Positions 22,140 to 30,459 of a DNA stretch of 34,735 bases are shown piece by piece. Both the position numbers and the translations under genes were made by a program. Within the stretch, counting starts at the first letter, position 1. Each line of letters opens with the position of its first letter. The stretch is from contig JAQGKC010000241.1 in NCBI GenBank assembly GCA_028290305.1, positions 1-34,735 of the forward strand, written 5' to 3'. Origin of the DNA: Bradyrhizobium sp. Lineage in GTDB: Bacteria > Pseudomonadota > Alphaproteobacteria > Rhizobiales > Xanthobacteraceae. The notes under the pieces were generated by a model. It made no database searches. It had not been told where the DNA came from and worked only from the letters and a program-made list of their open reading frames with translations.

Positions 22140-24257
22140 ATGCCCCGCGATAACGATAAAGACAACGATTCCCGCGGCCGGCGTGATCGGCCGTCGGGCG
22201 GCAAAGGCCGCTCCGGCGCTGCCCGCGGGCCTGAGAAGAAATTCGCCAAGCGTGGCTTCGCCGGCAAGGATTTTGCGGGCAAGAGCGATGGTGACAAGCG
22301 CGATGGCGAGCGGCGCCCTTACGCCGGCAAGTCCGACGGCGCCAAATCCTATGGCAAGAAGCCCTATTCGGGTTCGGGCAAACCGTACGCCGGCAAACGC
22401 GAAGGCGCTCCGCCACATCGCGATGGCGACGCTCCGCGCCGTGATTATGGCGACGCGCCGCGACCGCCGCGCTTCAACAGGGATGATCGTGGCGGTGAGA
22501 AGCGTCCGTACACCCCACGTGGCGATCGCCCGAACTATAATCGCGATGATCGCGCGCCGCGTGGCGATGCCCGTCCGGCCGCGCGATTTTCCGACAAGAA
22601 ATTCGGCGACAAGAAACCTTATGCGTCGCGGGATAGTGGTGAGAAGCGACCCTACGCACCGCGTGGCGAAGGTTTTCGCAAGGATGGCGATCGTCCTCGT
22701 GGTGATCGTCCTGATAGAAAGTTTGGCGGCGACAAGAAGTTTTCTCGTGGCGCGCCAGACCGCGGCCCGCGCAAGAATTTCGGTAGCCGTGACCGGGATC
22801 GCAAGAGCGACCCGGGAGATCGAGGCGATTCAAAACCGTGGCAGAAGCGCGACGCAAGTTCGCCCGACCACACCGGCCGCAATTCTCGCCCCTCTCGCGA
22901 TGGCGGCCGGAGTTTTGACAAACCCCGTTATGACAAGCCGCGTGAGGACCGCAGCGGCGACGAGCGTCCACGGTTTTCGCGTCCGCGCGAGGATCGCCCG
23001 CAAGGTGACCGCCCGTTTCGCGAGCGGCCCAAGTTCGATCGTCCCCGCGAGGACAGTCCGAAGTTTGAGCGTCCACGAGAAGGCGGCTCCTCCTGGCAGG
23101 AGCATCCGCGCAGCGATGCGCGATCCTTTGAGCGGCCACGCCGCGACAACGAGGATGACAGCAAGGTTTTCGCCAAGCGCCCGGCGTTCGGCGGCCGCGG
23201 CGAGTATCGCGAGCGCAAACCTGACGAGCGCCGTCCGCCGCGTCCCCCGCGCGAAAAGAAATCCGGCGAGCGCATCGCCAAGGTGGTGTCGCGGGCAGGG
23301 CTGGCCTCGCGCCGCGACGCCGAGGAATGGATCGTGCAGGGCCGCGTCACCGTCAACGGCCGCGTGATCAATTCGCCAGCGCTCGATGTCACCGCCAACG
23401 ACGTCGTCACCGTCGATGGCAAGCCGTTGCCGCCGCGCGAGCGCACGCGGCTGTTCATGTTTCACAAGCCGCGCGGGTTGATGACCACCCATGCCGACCC
23501 GGAAGGACGGCCGACGGTGTTCGACAATCTGCCGGAAGGCCTGCCGCGGCTGATCTCAATCGGCCGGCTCGATTTCAACACCGAAGGTCTGCTGCTTCTG
23601 ACCAATGATGGCGGACTGGCGCGCGCGCTCGAATTGCCCGACACCGGCTGGCTGCGGCGCTATCGCGTCCGTGCCCATGGCGAGGTGACGCAGGCGCAGC
23701 TCGATGAACTGAAAAAGGGCGTCGAAGTCGACGGCGTCAAATACGGTCCGATCGATGCGACGCTGGAGCGCGATCAGGGCGCCAATGTCTGGCTGGTGTT
23801 TGCGATCCGCGAAGGCAAGAACCGCGAAGTCCGCAACGTGATGGCGCATCTCGGTCTCGAAGTGAACCGGCTGATCCGGGTGTCCTACGGTCCGTTTCAA
23901 TTGGGCGAACTCGCCGAAGGCGAGGTCGAGGAGGTCAAGACCCGTGTGCTGCGCGAGCAGCTCGGCGAAAAGGTCGCCGTCTTGGCGGGTGCGGATTTTA
24001 CACGGCCCGTGCAGGGCGAGCCTCACGCGAGAGGTGAGGACGAAGAGGCCGATGCCGCAGGCGAAAAAAAGCCGTTCAAGCCGGCCGGCAAGAGCGGCCT
24101 GATCGCCGACCGCAAGGGCCGCCGCGTGCTGGTGCAACGCACCGGCAGCGACGAAGCTCGCGCGCGCAATGAAGCCGAGGCCAGTGGCTACGGTCCGCCA
24201 CGGCGTCCGCAGCGCGGCTATCACGGCAAGCGCGATCTGAAGCCGCGGGACGAGTAA
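22140..24257 (+). CDS. rluB: 23S rRNA pseudouridine synthase (RluB/RsuA family) with very long disordered basic N-terminus
   Basis: Isomerises a uridine of 23S rRNA (U2605 in E. coli RluB). Residues 1 to about 375 are low complexity, almost entirely Arg, Lys, Asp, Gly, Pro, Glu and Ser, with recurring RGDRP, KPYAGK and RPREDRP units. They surely lack a stable fold. The enzyme starts near residue 379: S4 RNA-binding domain (RIAKVVSRAGLASRRDAEEW...GRVTVNGRVINSP), then MFHKPRGLMTTHADPEGRPTV, and the catalytic-Asp loop SIGRLDFNTEGLLLLTNDG. LGLEVNRLIRVSYGPFQLGEL and a basic tail end the 705-residue protein. The ATG at 22140 follows GTGAGACC; upstream in-frame starts lie in the repeat fragment. Other RluB proteins are commonly 250-330 residues. 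Confidence 0.93.
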   Translation: MPRDNDKDNDSRGRRDRPSGGKGRSGAARGPEKKFAKRGFAGKDFAGKSDGDKRDGERRPYAGKSDGAKSYGKKPYSGSGKPYAGKREGAPPHRDGDAPRRDYGDAPRPPRFNRDDRGGEKRPYTPRGDRPNYNRDDRAPRGDARPAARFSDKKFGDKKPYASRDSGEKRPYAPRGEGFRKDGDRPRGDRPDRKFGGDKKFSRGAPDRGPRKNFGSRDRDRKSDPGDRGDSKPWQKRDASSPDHTGRNSRPSRDGGRSFDKPRYDKPREDRSGDERPRFSRPREDRPQGDRPFRERPKFDRPREDSPKFERPREGGSSWQEHPRSDARSFERPRRDNEDDSKVFAKRPAFGGRGEYRERKPDERRPPRPPREKKSGERIAKVVSRAGLASRRDAEEWIVQGRVTVNGRVINSPALDVTANDVVTVDGKPLPPRERTRLFMFHKPRGLMTTHADPEGRPTVFDNLPEGLPRLISIGRLDFNTEGLLLLTNDGGLARALELPDTGWLRRYRVRAHGEVTQAQLDELKKGVEVDGVKYGPIDATLERDQGANVWLVFAIREGKNREVRNVMAHLGLEVNRLIRVSYGPFQLGELAEGEVEEVKTRVLREQLGEKVAVLAGADFTRPVQGEPHARGEDEEADAAGEKKPFKPAGKSGLIADRKGRRVLVQRTGSDEARARNEAEASGYGPPRRPQRGYHGKRDLKPRDE

Positions 24258-24305
24258 GAGTTATTCTATGGATTTGAGGTTGAAGCTAGTCGTGAGTTCG
24301 GTTTC

Positions 24306-24437
24306 ACCTCTCCCATTGGGAGAGGTCGGATCGCCTCGGCAGCGCTCTTGCGCTGTCCGATGCGATCCGGGTGAGGGGTTACGACCTATCGAGAGACCGT
24401 ACCCCCTCACCCCAACCCTCTCCCCACGGGAGAGGGA
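24306..24437. repeat. Composite palindromic repeat, family E (CTCTCCC type)
   Basis: Contains a perfect hairpin ACCTCTCCC-ATT-GGGAGAGGT (24306-24326), a second pair GGATCGC/GCGATCC, a third pair GGGTGAGGGGT (24369-24379) with ACCCCCTCACCC (24401-24412), and a closing CCCTCTCCCCACGGGAGAGGG. It fills the gap between rluB and rsmD. Such CTCTCCC/GGGAGAG elements are common in Bradyrhizobium-type genomes. Confidence 0.8.
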
Positions 24438-24497
24438 GCGCGCCTCCGTTGCTGCAGCGCCGACGCTGGCGTTTCGATATCAGAGAATCGCACGCTA

Positions 24498-25061
24498 ATG
24501 CGTGTCGTCGGTGGGCGATTGAAGGGCCGCAATCTCGCATCGCCGTCGTTGCATGACATTCGTCCGACCGCGGATCGGCTGCGCGAGTCGGTGTTCAATA
24601 TTCTCGTCCACGCCTATGACAATCCGATTGCAGACGCGCGGGTGCTCGATTTGTTTGCCGGTACCGGCGCGCTCGGCATCGAGGCGATCTCGCGTGGTGC
24701 CGCGTTTGCGCTGTTCGTCGATAATGGCACGGAAGCCCGGGCGCTGTTGCGCAATAACGTGGAGGCACTCGGACTTGGCGGCGTCACAAAGGTGTACCGT
24801 CGCGACGCCGGCGATCTCGGCCCGGCGCATCCGATGGAGCCGTTCTCGCTGGTGTTTCTCGATCCGCCCTACGCAAAAAAGCTAGCCGAGAAGGCGTTGG
24901 GCTCGTTGCGCGATGGCGGGTGGCTGCAGCCGGGTGCGCTGCTCGTGGTCGAAGAAGCCAAGGCGGCAGAGTTTGCGACGCCGGATGGTTTTGAGGAGCT
25001 GGAGCGGCGCGCGTATGACGACACGGAGTTTACGTTTTTGCGCGCAGTTGCCCAACCGTAA
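24498..25061 (+). CDS. rsmD: 16S rRNA (guanine(966)-N2)-methyltransferase RsmD
   Basis: Rossmann-fold methyltransferase that modifies G966 of 16S rRNA. The 187-residue protein begins MRVVGGRLKGRNL, has IRPTADRLRESVFNIL at 21-36, the S-adenosylmethionine motif I LDLFAGTGALGIEA at 50-63, a VDNG acidic end of strand 2, and the catalytic LDPPY at 121-125. Size and motif order are typical. It follows rluB, another rRNA-modification gene, beyond a palindromic repeat, and converges on mutL with a 26-base gap. Confidence 0.95.
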   Translation: MRVVGGRLKGRNLASPSLHDIRPTADRLRESVFNILVHAYDNPIADARVLDLFAGTGALGIEAISRGAAFALFVDNGTEARALLRNNVEALGLGGVTKVYRRDAGDLGPAHPMEPFSLVFLDPPYAKKLAEKALGSLRDGGWLQPGALLVVEEAKAAEFATPDGFEELERRAYDDTEFTFLRAVAQP

Positions 25062-25087
25062 ACCGTCATGCGCGGAAGCACGTTACC

Positions 25088-26896
25088 TCACCTCCGCCCG
25101 AACAGCTTCTCGATATCCGAAAGCTTCAATTCCACATAGGTCGGGCGGCCGTGGTTGCATTGGCCGGAATTCGGCGTGTCTTCCATCTCGCGCAACAGTG
25201 CGTTCATTTCCTCCGGCTTGAGGCGGCGGCCGGCGCGTACTGAGCCGTGGCAGGCCATGGTGGCCGCGACATGCATCAGGCGGCGTTCCAGCGGCAGCGC
25301 CTCGTCCCATTCCGCCATGTGCTCGGCGAGATCGCGCAGCAAAGATGCCGCGTTGGTCTTGCCGAGCAGCGACGGCGTCTCGCGCACCGCGACCGCACCA
25401 GGGCCAAAGGATTCAATCGAAAGCCCGAACGACGCCAGCTCCTCGGCGCGCGCGATGAGTTTCTCTACCGTCGCCTCGTCGAGTTCGACGATCTCCGGAA
25501 TCAGAAGAATTTGCCGCTGCACGCCGTTCTTCGCCAGCGACGCCTTGAGCTTTTCGTAGACGATGCGCTCATGGGCGGCGTGCTGGTCCACCACGACCAG
25601 GCCGTCGCGGGTCTGTGATACGATATAGGTCTCGTGGATCTGCGTCCGCGCCGCGCCGAGCGGGCGGTCGAGCAGATCAGCAGATGCCGCTTCCTGGAAA
25701 CGCACATCCGCGGTGGGCGTGCCGACATCGAACGCGGCTTGTCCGGGTTCGGCAAAGGCCGTCGCCGCCGGGCCGTCGAAAGACGGCAGCGGTCCGACCG
25801 GATAGGCCGGCGAGCGCCGCCAGTCCCAATTGGTGCGCGGCGTAAACGAAGGACGGAACGAGGCGATGGCCGCGCCGTCGCTGTTGGCCGCGGTGCGCTT
25901 GCCTTCGCGGGCAAGGCCATCTTTTAGCGCGTGCACGATCAGCGCGCGGACCAGGCCGGCATTGCGGAAGCGCACTTCAGTCTTGGCCGGATGCACATTG
26001 GCATCGACCTCTTGCGGGTCCAGCGTGACGAACAGCGCCACGACGGGATGGCGGTCGCGCGGCAGATAGTCGGAATAGGCTGCGCGCACCGCGCCGATGA
26101 TCAGCTTGTCGCGTACCGGCCGACCGTTGACGAACAGATATTGTCCGAGCGCATTGGCGCGGGTCAGCGACGGCGCCGCAGCAAAGCCCTCGACCACAAC
26201 GCCTTCGTGCTCCGAACGCACTTCGATGGCGCTGCCACGAAAATCCGCCCCCAGGATATCGCCGAGCCGGGTCAGCCGGCCCGGCGCGCCGGGCAGCGCG
26301 GCGGCCCAGGTGACGGGCGCGCGTTCCTCGCCGGCCAGCGTGAAGGCGACATCGGGCCGTGCCATCGCGAGGCGGCGGACCACCTCGCGGATCGCTTCGG
26401 CTTCGGTGCGGTCGGTCTTGAGAAATTTCAGCCGTGCCGGCGTTGCGTAAAACAGATCGCTGACCTCGACGCGGGTGCCTTGCGACAACGCCGCCGGCAT
26501 GATCGCCGATTTCTCGCCGCCCTCGACGGACAGCGACCAGGCATGCGGCTCGGTGGCGTGGCGGGTGGTGATGCCGAGCTTCGCCACTGCGCCGATCGAA
26601 GGCAGCGCCTCGCCGCGAAACCCCAGCGTGCGGATATGCAAGAGATCCTCGTCGTCGAGCTTGGAGGTGGCATGGCGATCCACGGCCAGCGCCAGATCGC
26701 CATGGGTCATGCCGCCGCCATCGTCGGTAATGCCGATCCGCCGCCGGCCGCCGCCATCGGTGAAGACGTCGATTCGGCTGGCGCCGGCATCGATGGCGTT
26801 CTCTACCAGTTCCTTGACCACGCTCGCGGGACGCTCGACCACTTCGCCGGCGGCGATGCGATTGACGACTTGTTCGGGGAGTTGGCGAACGGGCAT
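25088..26896 (-). CDS. mutL: DNA mismatch repair protein MutL (endonuclease type)
   Basis: GHKL ATPase that links MutS mismatch recognition to strand removal. The 602-residue protein begins MPVRQLPEQVVNRIAAGEVV, with ELVENAIDAGA, TDDGGGM and the GFRGEALPSIG ATP-lid motif in the N-terminal 340 residues. A Pro/Ala-rich linker (about 350-425) follows. The C-terminal domain has DQHAAHERIVYE near residue 435, which fits the DQHA(X)2E(X)4E endonuclease motif, and ACHGSVRAGRRL and CNHGRPTYVEL, the other nuclease-site motifs. This is the nicking form found in bacteria without MutH, unlike E. coli MutL. It is convergent with rsmD. Confidence 0.96.
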   Translation of the reverse strand: MPVRQLPEQVVNRIAAGEVVERPASVVKELVENAIDAGASRIDVFTDGGGRRRIGITDDGGGMTHGDLALAVDRHATSKLDDEDLLHIRTLGFRGEALPSIGAVAKLGITTRHATEPHAWSLSVEGGEKSAIMPAALSQGTRVEVSDLFYATPARLKFLKTDRTEAEAIREVVRRLAMARPDVAFTLAGEERAPVTWAAALPGAPGRLTRLGDILGADFRGSAIEVRSEHEGVVVEGFAAAPSLTRANALGQYLFVNGRPVRDKLIIGAVRAAYSDYLPRDRHPVVALFVTLDPQEVDANVHPAKTEVRFRNAGLVRALIVHALKDGLAREGKRTAANSDGAAIASFRPSFTPRTNWDWRRSPAYPVGPLPSFDGPAATAFAEPGQAAFDVGTPTADVRFQEAASADLLDRPLGAARTQIHETYIVSQTRDGLVVVDQHAAHERIVYEKLKASLAKNGVQRQILLIPEIVELDEATVEKLIARAEELASFGLSIESFGPGAVAVRETPSLLGKTNAASLLRDLAEHMAEWDEALPLERRLMHVAATMACHGSVRAGRRLKPEEMNALLREMEDTPNSGQCNHGRPTYVELKLSDIEKLFGRR

Positions 26897-27216
26897 AAAT
26901 TCTCAGGTCGATTCGAGGCTGACCCCCAATTTTAAGCGGCTGCCGACCCAAATGCATGCATCAAAAAGGTCTTTTCGCGGAATTTTCGTGAAGTGCGCCG
27001 CGTCGGGGTTTCAGGCCGCCGCATATTGGGTCAGTCCGTGGCCAAGGTTTCGTGAAATTACCCCGAAATCCCTGCACGATGACCACACGACGCAGCTTGC
27101 ATGGCGAATGCGCCGTTCGCGACACGTTTGGTCGGTGCGATGGGCAGGTCCGGTACAGGCGGACGGCGCATGGAATCGCCGAACCGCTCATCGCGAATCA
27201 AAATTGGGAGAAGTGG
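26897..27216. other. Intergenic region between mutL and a small exported protein gene
   Basis: 320 bases without a credible gene. It holds the mutL upstream region, a palindrome ATGCATGCAT (26952-26961), and a loose inverted pair CTGACCC...CAAT near 26917 and ATTGGGTCAG near 27025, spaced about 100 bases. A GGGAGAAG ribosome binding site sits before 27217. Short open frames on both strands here have no recognisable composition or start signals. Confidence 0.6.
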
Positions 27217-27522
27217 ATGAAGTTAGTGAAAACCTCAGCGATCGCCTTTGCAATGTCAGCCTTGCTTGCTGGACCCGTGTTGGCGCAAGGCACCTCGTCG
27301 GACACCCAGATCCGCGGCGGCACGCAGGGCAGGAGCAATATGCAGGGCGGGACGTCGGGCAGCGGCGATGAGGAGTTCAATGCACAGCCGGGGGCGGCCG
27401 GAGAAAAGGCCGGTGTCAACGCGAAGGCCGGCTCGAAGGGCACCGTGGGGGCCGCCAAGGGAGCGCCTAAGGGCACCGCCGGTGCGGCTGGCGATCCCGC
27501 AGCGGGGGGCAAACGCTACTAG
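27217..27522 (+). CDS. Small exported Gly/Ala/Lys-rich protein of unknown function
   Basis: A 101-residue product with a convincing signal peptide (MKLVKTSAIAFAMSALLAGPVLAQ, cleavage after ALA at about 23). The mature part is low complexity: a Gly/Ser/Thr/Gln stretch, then a Lys-Gly-Ala tail with repeated KG and AG units (AKAGSKGTVGAAKGAPKGT). No cysteine and few hydrophobics remain after cleavage, so it is probably disordered and cationic at its end. The ATG at 27217 follows GGGAGAAGTGG; a longer frame from 27052 would hide the signal peptide. A strong terminator follows at 27560, so it is a separate small transcript. I know no function for it. Confidence 0.75.
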   Translation: MKLVKTSAIAFAMSALLAGPVLAQGTSSDTQIRGGTQGRSNMQGGTSGSGDEEFNAQPGAAGEKAGVNAKAGSKGTVGAAKGAPKGTAGAAGDPAAGGKRY

Positions 27523-27559
27523 CACGCCAATCCTTCGACAGGTTCCTTCTTCAAAAACC

Positions 27560-27593
27560 AAAAGCTCCGGTCGCGCGGCGGCCGGGGCTTTTT
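27560..27593 (+). terminator. Rho-independent terminator after the small exported protein
   Basis: AAAAGCTCCGG (27560-27570), an 11-base GC-rich loop, then CCGGGGCTTTTT (27582-27593). The stem has one G-U type wobble and ends in five T. It lies 38 bases after the stop at 27520-27522. It is the clearest classical terminator in the window. Confidence 0.82.
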
Positions 27594-27744
27594 CTGGGCC
27601 TCCGGTGACGAACACTGGGATGAGCACCCCGACAGCGCTGATTCCCGCGATCCAAAGAAATAGGCACCCCAAAAAGCTTGTCTGGGCAAAGGGATGGGTA
27701 GCCCGTTATCCCGGTTTGCGTCGTGCGGGCCTGTGACGGGAACG

Positions 27745-27773
27745 TTGTGGCCTGTACCGACCGGGTATATCGT
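27745..27773 (+). promoter_or_regulatory. Possible promoter of the ribbon-helix-helix gene
   Basis: TTGTGG (27745-27750), 17 bases, TATCGT (27768-27773), about 36 bases before the ATG at 27810. An AT-rich stretch with AGCTATAAATAAG follows. A strong ribosome binding site GGGAGGA is at 27797-27803. The promoter boxes are moderate matches only. Confidence 0.4.
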
Positions 27774-27809
27774 TTAGAAAAGCTATAAATAAGATCGGGA
27801 GGATATCTT

Positions 27810-28127
27810 ATGTGCCAGCTGTTCGCTCACCAGCCTCAACGGGACTATGAATCGCAGACCAGGTCGCTTCGCATCGATGGCCATTGCACATCGATCCGGC
27901 TGGAGATGGCATTCTGGGATACGCTTGAAGAAATCGCGAGCCAGCAGGATATGAGTCTCGCGAAATTCCTCACCCGTCTCCACAGCGAGGTGCTCGATCA
28001 TTGCGGCGAGGTGCATAATTTCGCTTCGCTGCTGCGCTGTTCGTGCCTGATCTATCGATCCAAAGCCACAGCGGTCATGCCCGGTTTTCTTGAGGGCACC
28101 GCACCAAGGCTCGTCGCAGCCGAGTAG
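27810..28127 (+). CDS. Ribbon-helix-helix domain protein (RHH_4 type)
   Basis: A 105-residue alphaproteobacterial protein with a ribbon-helix-helix fold, the DNA-binding fold of Arc/MetJ/CopG. TRSLRIDGHCTSIRLEMAFWDTLEEIASQQDMSLAKFLTRLHSEVL (about 17-63) gives the beta strand and two helices, and GEVHNFASLLRCSCLIYRS is the conserved following helix. The N-terminal CQLFAHQPQRDYE is also typical of the family. The start is ATG 27810 with GGGAGGA six bases upstream. It stands alone between a terminator and a repeat. Its DNA target is unknown; in this family some members may serve other roles than repression. Confidence 0.88.
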   Translation: MCQLFAHQPQRDYESQTRSLRIDGHCTSIRLEMAFWDTLEEIASQQDMSLAKFLTRLHSEVLDHCGEVHNFASLLRCSCLIYRSKATAVMPGFLEGTAPRLVAAE

Positions 28128-28137
28128 TCTCGCCACC

Positions 28138-28252
28138 AGAGCGTTTTCGAGCGAAGTGGATACCGGTTCGCGTGAAGAAAACGCGTCAAAACAAAAGACC
28201 AGGCTATCGGTTCTAATTCAATCAGAACCGATAACTGGAACTGGTTTAGCCT
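28138..28252. repeat. Dispersed repeat, family F, with two hairpins
   Basis: Part one (28138-28196) has GCGTTTTC (28141-28148) and GAAAACGC (28177-28184) around GAGCGAAGTGGATACCGGTT, a sequence I associate with a common Bradyrhizobium/Rhizobiales intergenic repeat. Part two is a perfect 10-base stem TATCGGTTCT (28205-28214) and AGAACCGATA (28224-28233), enclosed more loosely by AGGCTA/TAGCCT (28201 and 28247). It lies between the convergent RHH and GMC genes. A fragment of part one is at 22024-22057. Confidence 0.75.
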
Positions 28253-28280
28253 CGATCGATGCGACCATGTGGCATCGCAA

Positions 28281-29849
28281 CTAGATTTCCTTTCGCTGCA
28301 TGGCGCCGGCGATATGATCCGCCTGTCTGACCGCGAGCGCCACGATCGTGAGCGTCGGATTGCAGGCCGCGCCGCTGGTGAACTGGCTGCCATCCGAGAC
28401 GAACAAGTTTTTGACATCGTGGGTCTGGCCGAATTTGTTCACGACACCGTCCCTTGCTTTCGCGCTCATCCGGTTGGTGCCCATATTATGGGTGCTGGGA
28501 TAGGGCGTGGTCGGATAGGTCACAGTCGCGCCAACCGCTTCGTACACTGCAGAGCCTTGCTTATAGGCGTGATCGCGCATTGCGAGGTCGTTGGGGTGAT
28601 CGTCGTAATGGACGCTGGCAACCGGCAAGCCGAATTTGTCCTTTGCTTTCGGATCGAGCGTCACGCGGTTGGTTTCTTGCGGCATATCCTCGCCGACCAG
28701 CCACATCCCCGCCATGCGCGGATACCCTTCCATCGCTGCGGTGAACGGGCGTCCCCATGCGCCGGGATTGAGGAACGCGGCCATGAACGGCAAACCGAGC
28801 GACAGCGTCTCCATTTCATAGCCGCCCATGAAGCCGCGGGACGGATTGTGCCGTGCCTCGTCACGGATGATGCCGGCCATGGTGGTGCCGCGATACATGT
28901 GAACCGACTTGTCGAAAACGGCATAGACGCTGCCGGTCATGTGACGCATGTAGTTGCGGCCGACCTGGCCGGAGCTGTTGGCAAGGCCGTCGGGGAACAT
29001 GCTGGACGCACTGTTGAGCAAAAGCCGGGGGCTCTCGATCGAGTTGCCGGCGACTGCAACAATGCGCGCCTTCTGGCGCTGCGTCGCTCCAGCTTCGTCG
29101 GCATAGACGACGCCTGTGACCTTGCCCGATGCATCGTGCTCGATCTTGAGCGCCATGCTGCCGGGACGAACTTCAAGGTTGCCGGTCGCTTCGCCCTTCG
29201 GGATCTCTGCGTAGAGTGTCGACCATTTCGCGCCGGATTTGCAGCCCTGGAAACAAAATCCGATCTGCTGGCATGAGCCGCGGCCGTCACGTGGTTCGCT
29301 GTTGATCGCCATCCGCCCGGTGTGGACTTCCTTGTAGCCGAGCTTCTTGGCGCCGGCTTCCATCACCTTGAAGTTGTTGTTGCCCGGCAATCCCGGAATG
29401 TTGTTGGTGCGGGTGACGCCCATCTTGTTTTCGGCCTTGGCGTACCATGGCTCCATTTCGGCCAGTGTGATCGGCCAATCGAGCAGATTGGCTCCCGGTA
29501 CGCTGCCATAGGTGCTGCGGACCTTGAATTCATGCTCGTCGAACCGCAATGACGCGCCGGCCCAATGCACCGTCGATCCGCCGACCGATTTGACGATCCA
29601 CGCGGGCAGGTTGGCGAAATCCCTGGCGACGCGCCAGTTGCCGGATGTCGTTCGCATGTCCGTCCACGCCAGCTGCGTGAAGCTTTCCCATTCGTTGTTG
29701 ATGAAGTCCTGCAGCTCGGTGCGCGGTCCGGCCTCAAGGATCACCACCTTGACACCCTTCTGAGCCAGTTCATTACCCAACGTGCCGCCGCCGGCGCCGG
29801 AACCGACAATTACGACCACGCCATCGTCGTTCAGATCAAATTTCGCCAT
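28281..29849 (-). CDS. GMC oxidoreductase, gluconate-2-dehydrogenase-like flavoprotein subunit
   Basis: FAD enzyme that oxidises an alcohol group of a sugar or polyol and passes electrons to a cytochrome. The 522-residue protein has the dinucleotide motif VVIVGSGAGGGTLGNELAQ at 12-30, SVGGSTVHWAGASLRF, and a three-cysteine segment C193-x5-C199-x3-C203 followed by GAKWST. It ends with the GMC C-terminal signature: STHNMGTNRMS with a probable active-site His, and VSDGSQFTSGAACNPTLTI. The cysteine cluster occupies the place of the Fe-S cluster in the FAD glucose dehydrogenase alpha subunit. It has no signal peptide and is probably carried out with the Tat-signalled subunit 3 encoded 34 bases upstream. 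ATG 29849 follows GGGAGGACACATC. Confidence 0.9.
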   Translation of the reverse strand: MAKFDLNDDGVVVIVGSGAGGGTLGNELAQKGVKVVILEAGPRTELQDFINNEWESFTQLAWTDMRTTSGNWRVARDFANLPAWIVKSVGGSTVHWAGASLRFDEHEFKVRSTYGSVPGANLLDWPITLAEMEPWYAKAENKMGVTRTNNIPGLPGNNNFKVMEAGAKKLGYKEVHTGRMAINSEPRDGRGSCQQIGFCFQGCKSGAKWSTLYAEIPKGEATGNLEVRPGSMALKIEHDASGKVTGVVYADEAGATQRQKARIVAVAGNSIESPRLLLNSASSMFPDGLANSSGQVGRNYMRHMTGSVYAVFDKSVHMYRGTTMAGIIRDEARHNPSRGFMGGYEMETLSLGLPFMAAFLNPGAWGRPFTAAMEGYPRMAGMWLVGEDMPQETNRVTLDPKAKDKFGLPVASVHYDDHPNDLAMRDHAYKQGSAVYEAVGATVTYPTTPYPSTHNMGTNRMSAKARDGVVNKFGQTHDVKNLFVSDGSQFTSGAACNPTLTIVALAVRQADHIAGAMQRKEI

Positions 29850-29883
29850 GATGTGTCCTCCCAACCGAATTTGCTCGAAGCCT

Positions 29884-30432
29884 TCAGACTTTCGGCAGCC
29901 AATCGATGTCGTTGAAACCGCGCTTGATGTAGCCACCATGCTCGGCGGATGAGCCCTCGTAGCCGAACTTCGGCCACAGCTCTTCCTGGTTGTAGAGAGA
30001 GACAACAAGATCGGAGCGAACCTTCTTGAAGAAATCGGTCTGCTCGATTCCCTGTAGCAACACGACCCGGTCGGCTTCCCAGGGGACTTGGACGTAAGCG
30101 ACCTTGTGCCGGTCCTGCGCGTCCTGATCGAGACGGCGGACGCCGTCTTCGAGCATCGCCTTGACGGCCGGGTCCTTTGCCGCCTTTCCGTCCCACGGCT
30201 TGATCGCCGTGATGTAGTAACTGTCGACCAGGAAGTCGTGCGGATAGATGTCGCGCGCAACTTTCACGAGGGTCTTCAATGTCGGGGGCGTCAGCGTGGT
30301 CGCGTCAGCGGCCCACGCATCCTCGATGCCGATCCCGGTATTCGCCGCAATGGCTGCGATCGGAACCGCGGTCGCAGCTCCCTGCAGAAAGATTCGGCGG
30401 CTGTATTTGCCTCGACGATCAACTTCTCTCAT
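29884..30432 (-). CDS. Gluconate 2-dehydrogenase subunit 3 family protein with Tat signal
   Basis: Small (gamma) subunit of a periplasmic flavin dehydrogenase; in related enzymes it serves as hitch-hiker exporter and stabiliser of the GMC subunit. The 182-residue product has a twin-arginine signal SRRIFLQG at 11-18, a hydrophobic Ala/Ile stretch and a likely cleavage site at AWA-A near residue 41. The mature part has LKTLVKVARDIYPHDFLVD, the family region, and ends GYIKRGFNDIDWLPKV. ATG 30432 has a strong GGAGGAT. It is third in the operon with cytochrome c and a VOC protein upstream and the GMC gene downstream. Tat export fits a cofactor folded in the cytoplasm. Confidence 0.9.
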   Translation of the reverse strand: MREVDRRGKYSRRIFLQGAATAVPIAAIAANTGIGIEDAWAADATTLTPPTLKTLVKVARDIYPHDFLVDSYYITAIKPWDGKAAKDPAVKAMLEDGVRRLDQDAQDRHKVAYVQVPWEADRVVLLQGIEQTDFFKKVRSDLVVSLYNQEELWPKFGYEGSSAEHGGYIKRGFNDIDWLPKV

Positions 30433-30459
30433 GGGCTATCCTCCATTGAACATTTTTTG

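Noticed and set aside
22183..23367. 394-codon frame in another plus-strand frame of rluB
   Set aside because: Created by the repetitive GC-rich codons of the disordered N-terminus; it has no start signal and no domain. A frameshift in rluB is not needed, because the true frame is open throughout.
26961..27191. 76-codon minus-strand frame upstream of mutL
   Set aside because: No ribosome binding site or recognisable domain, and Cys/Arg/Pro-rich composition typical of chance frames.
28269..29276. 335-codon plus-strand frame over the GMC gene
   Set aside because: Antisense shadow rich in His, Arg and Gly with no motif; the GMC frame has FAD and active-site motifs.
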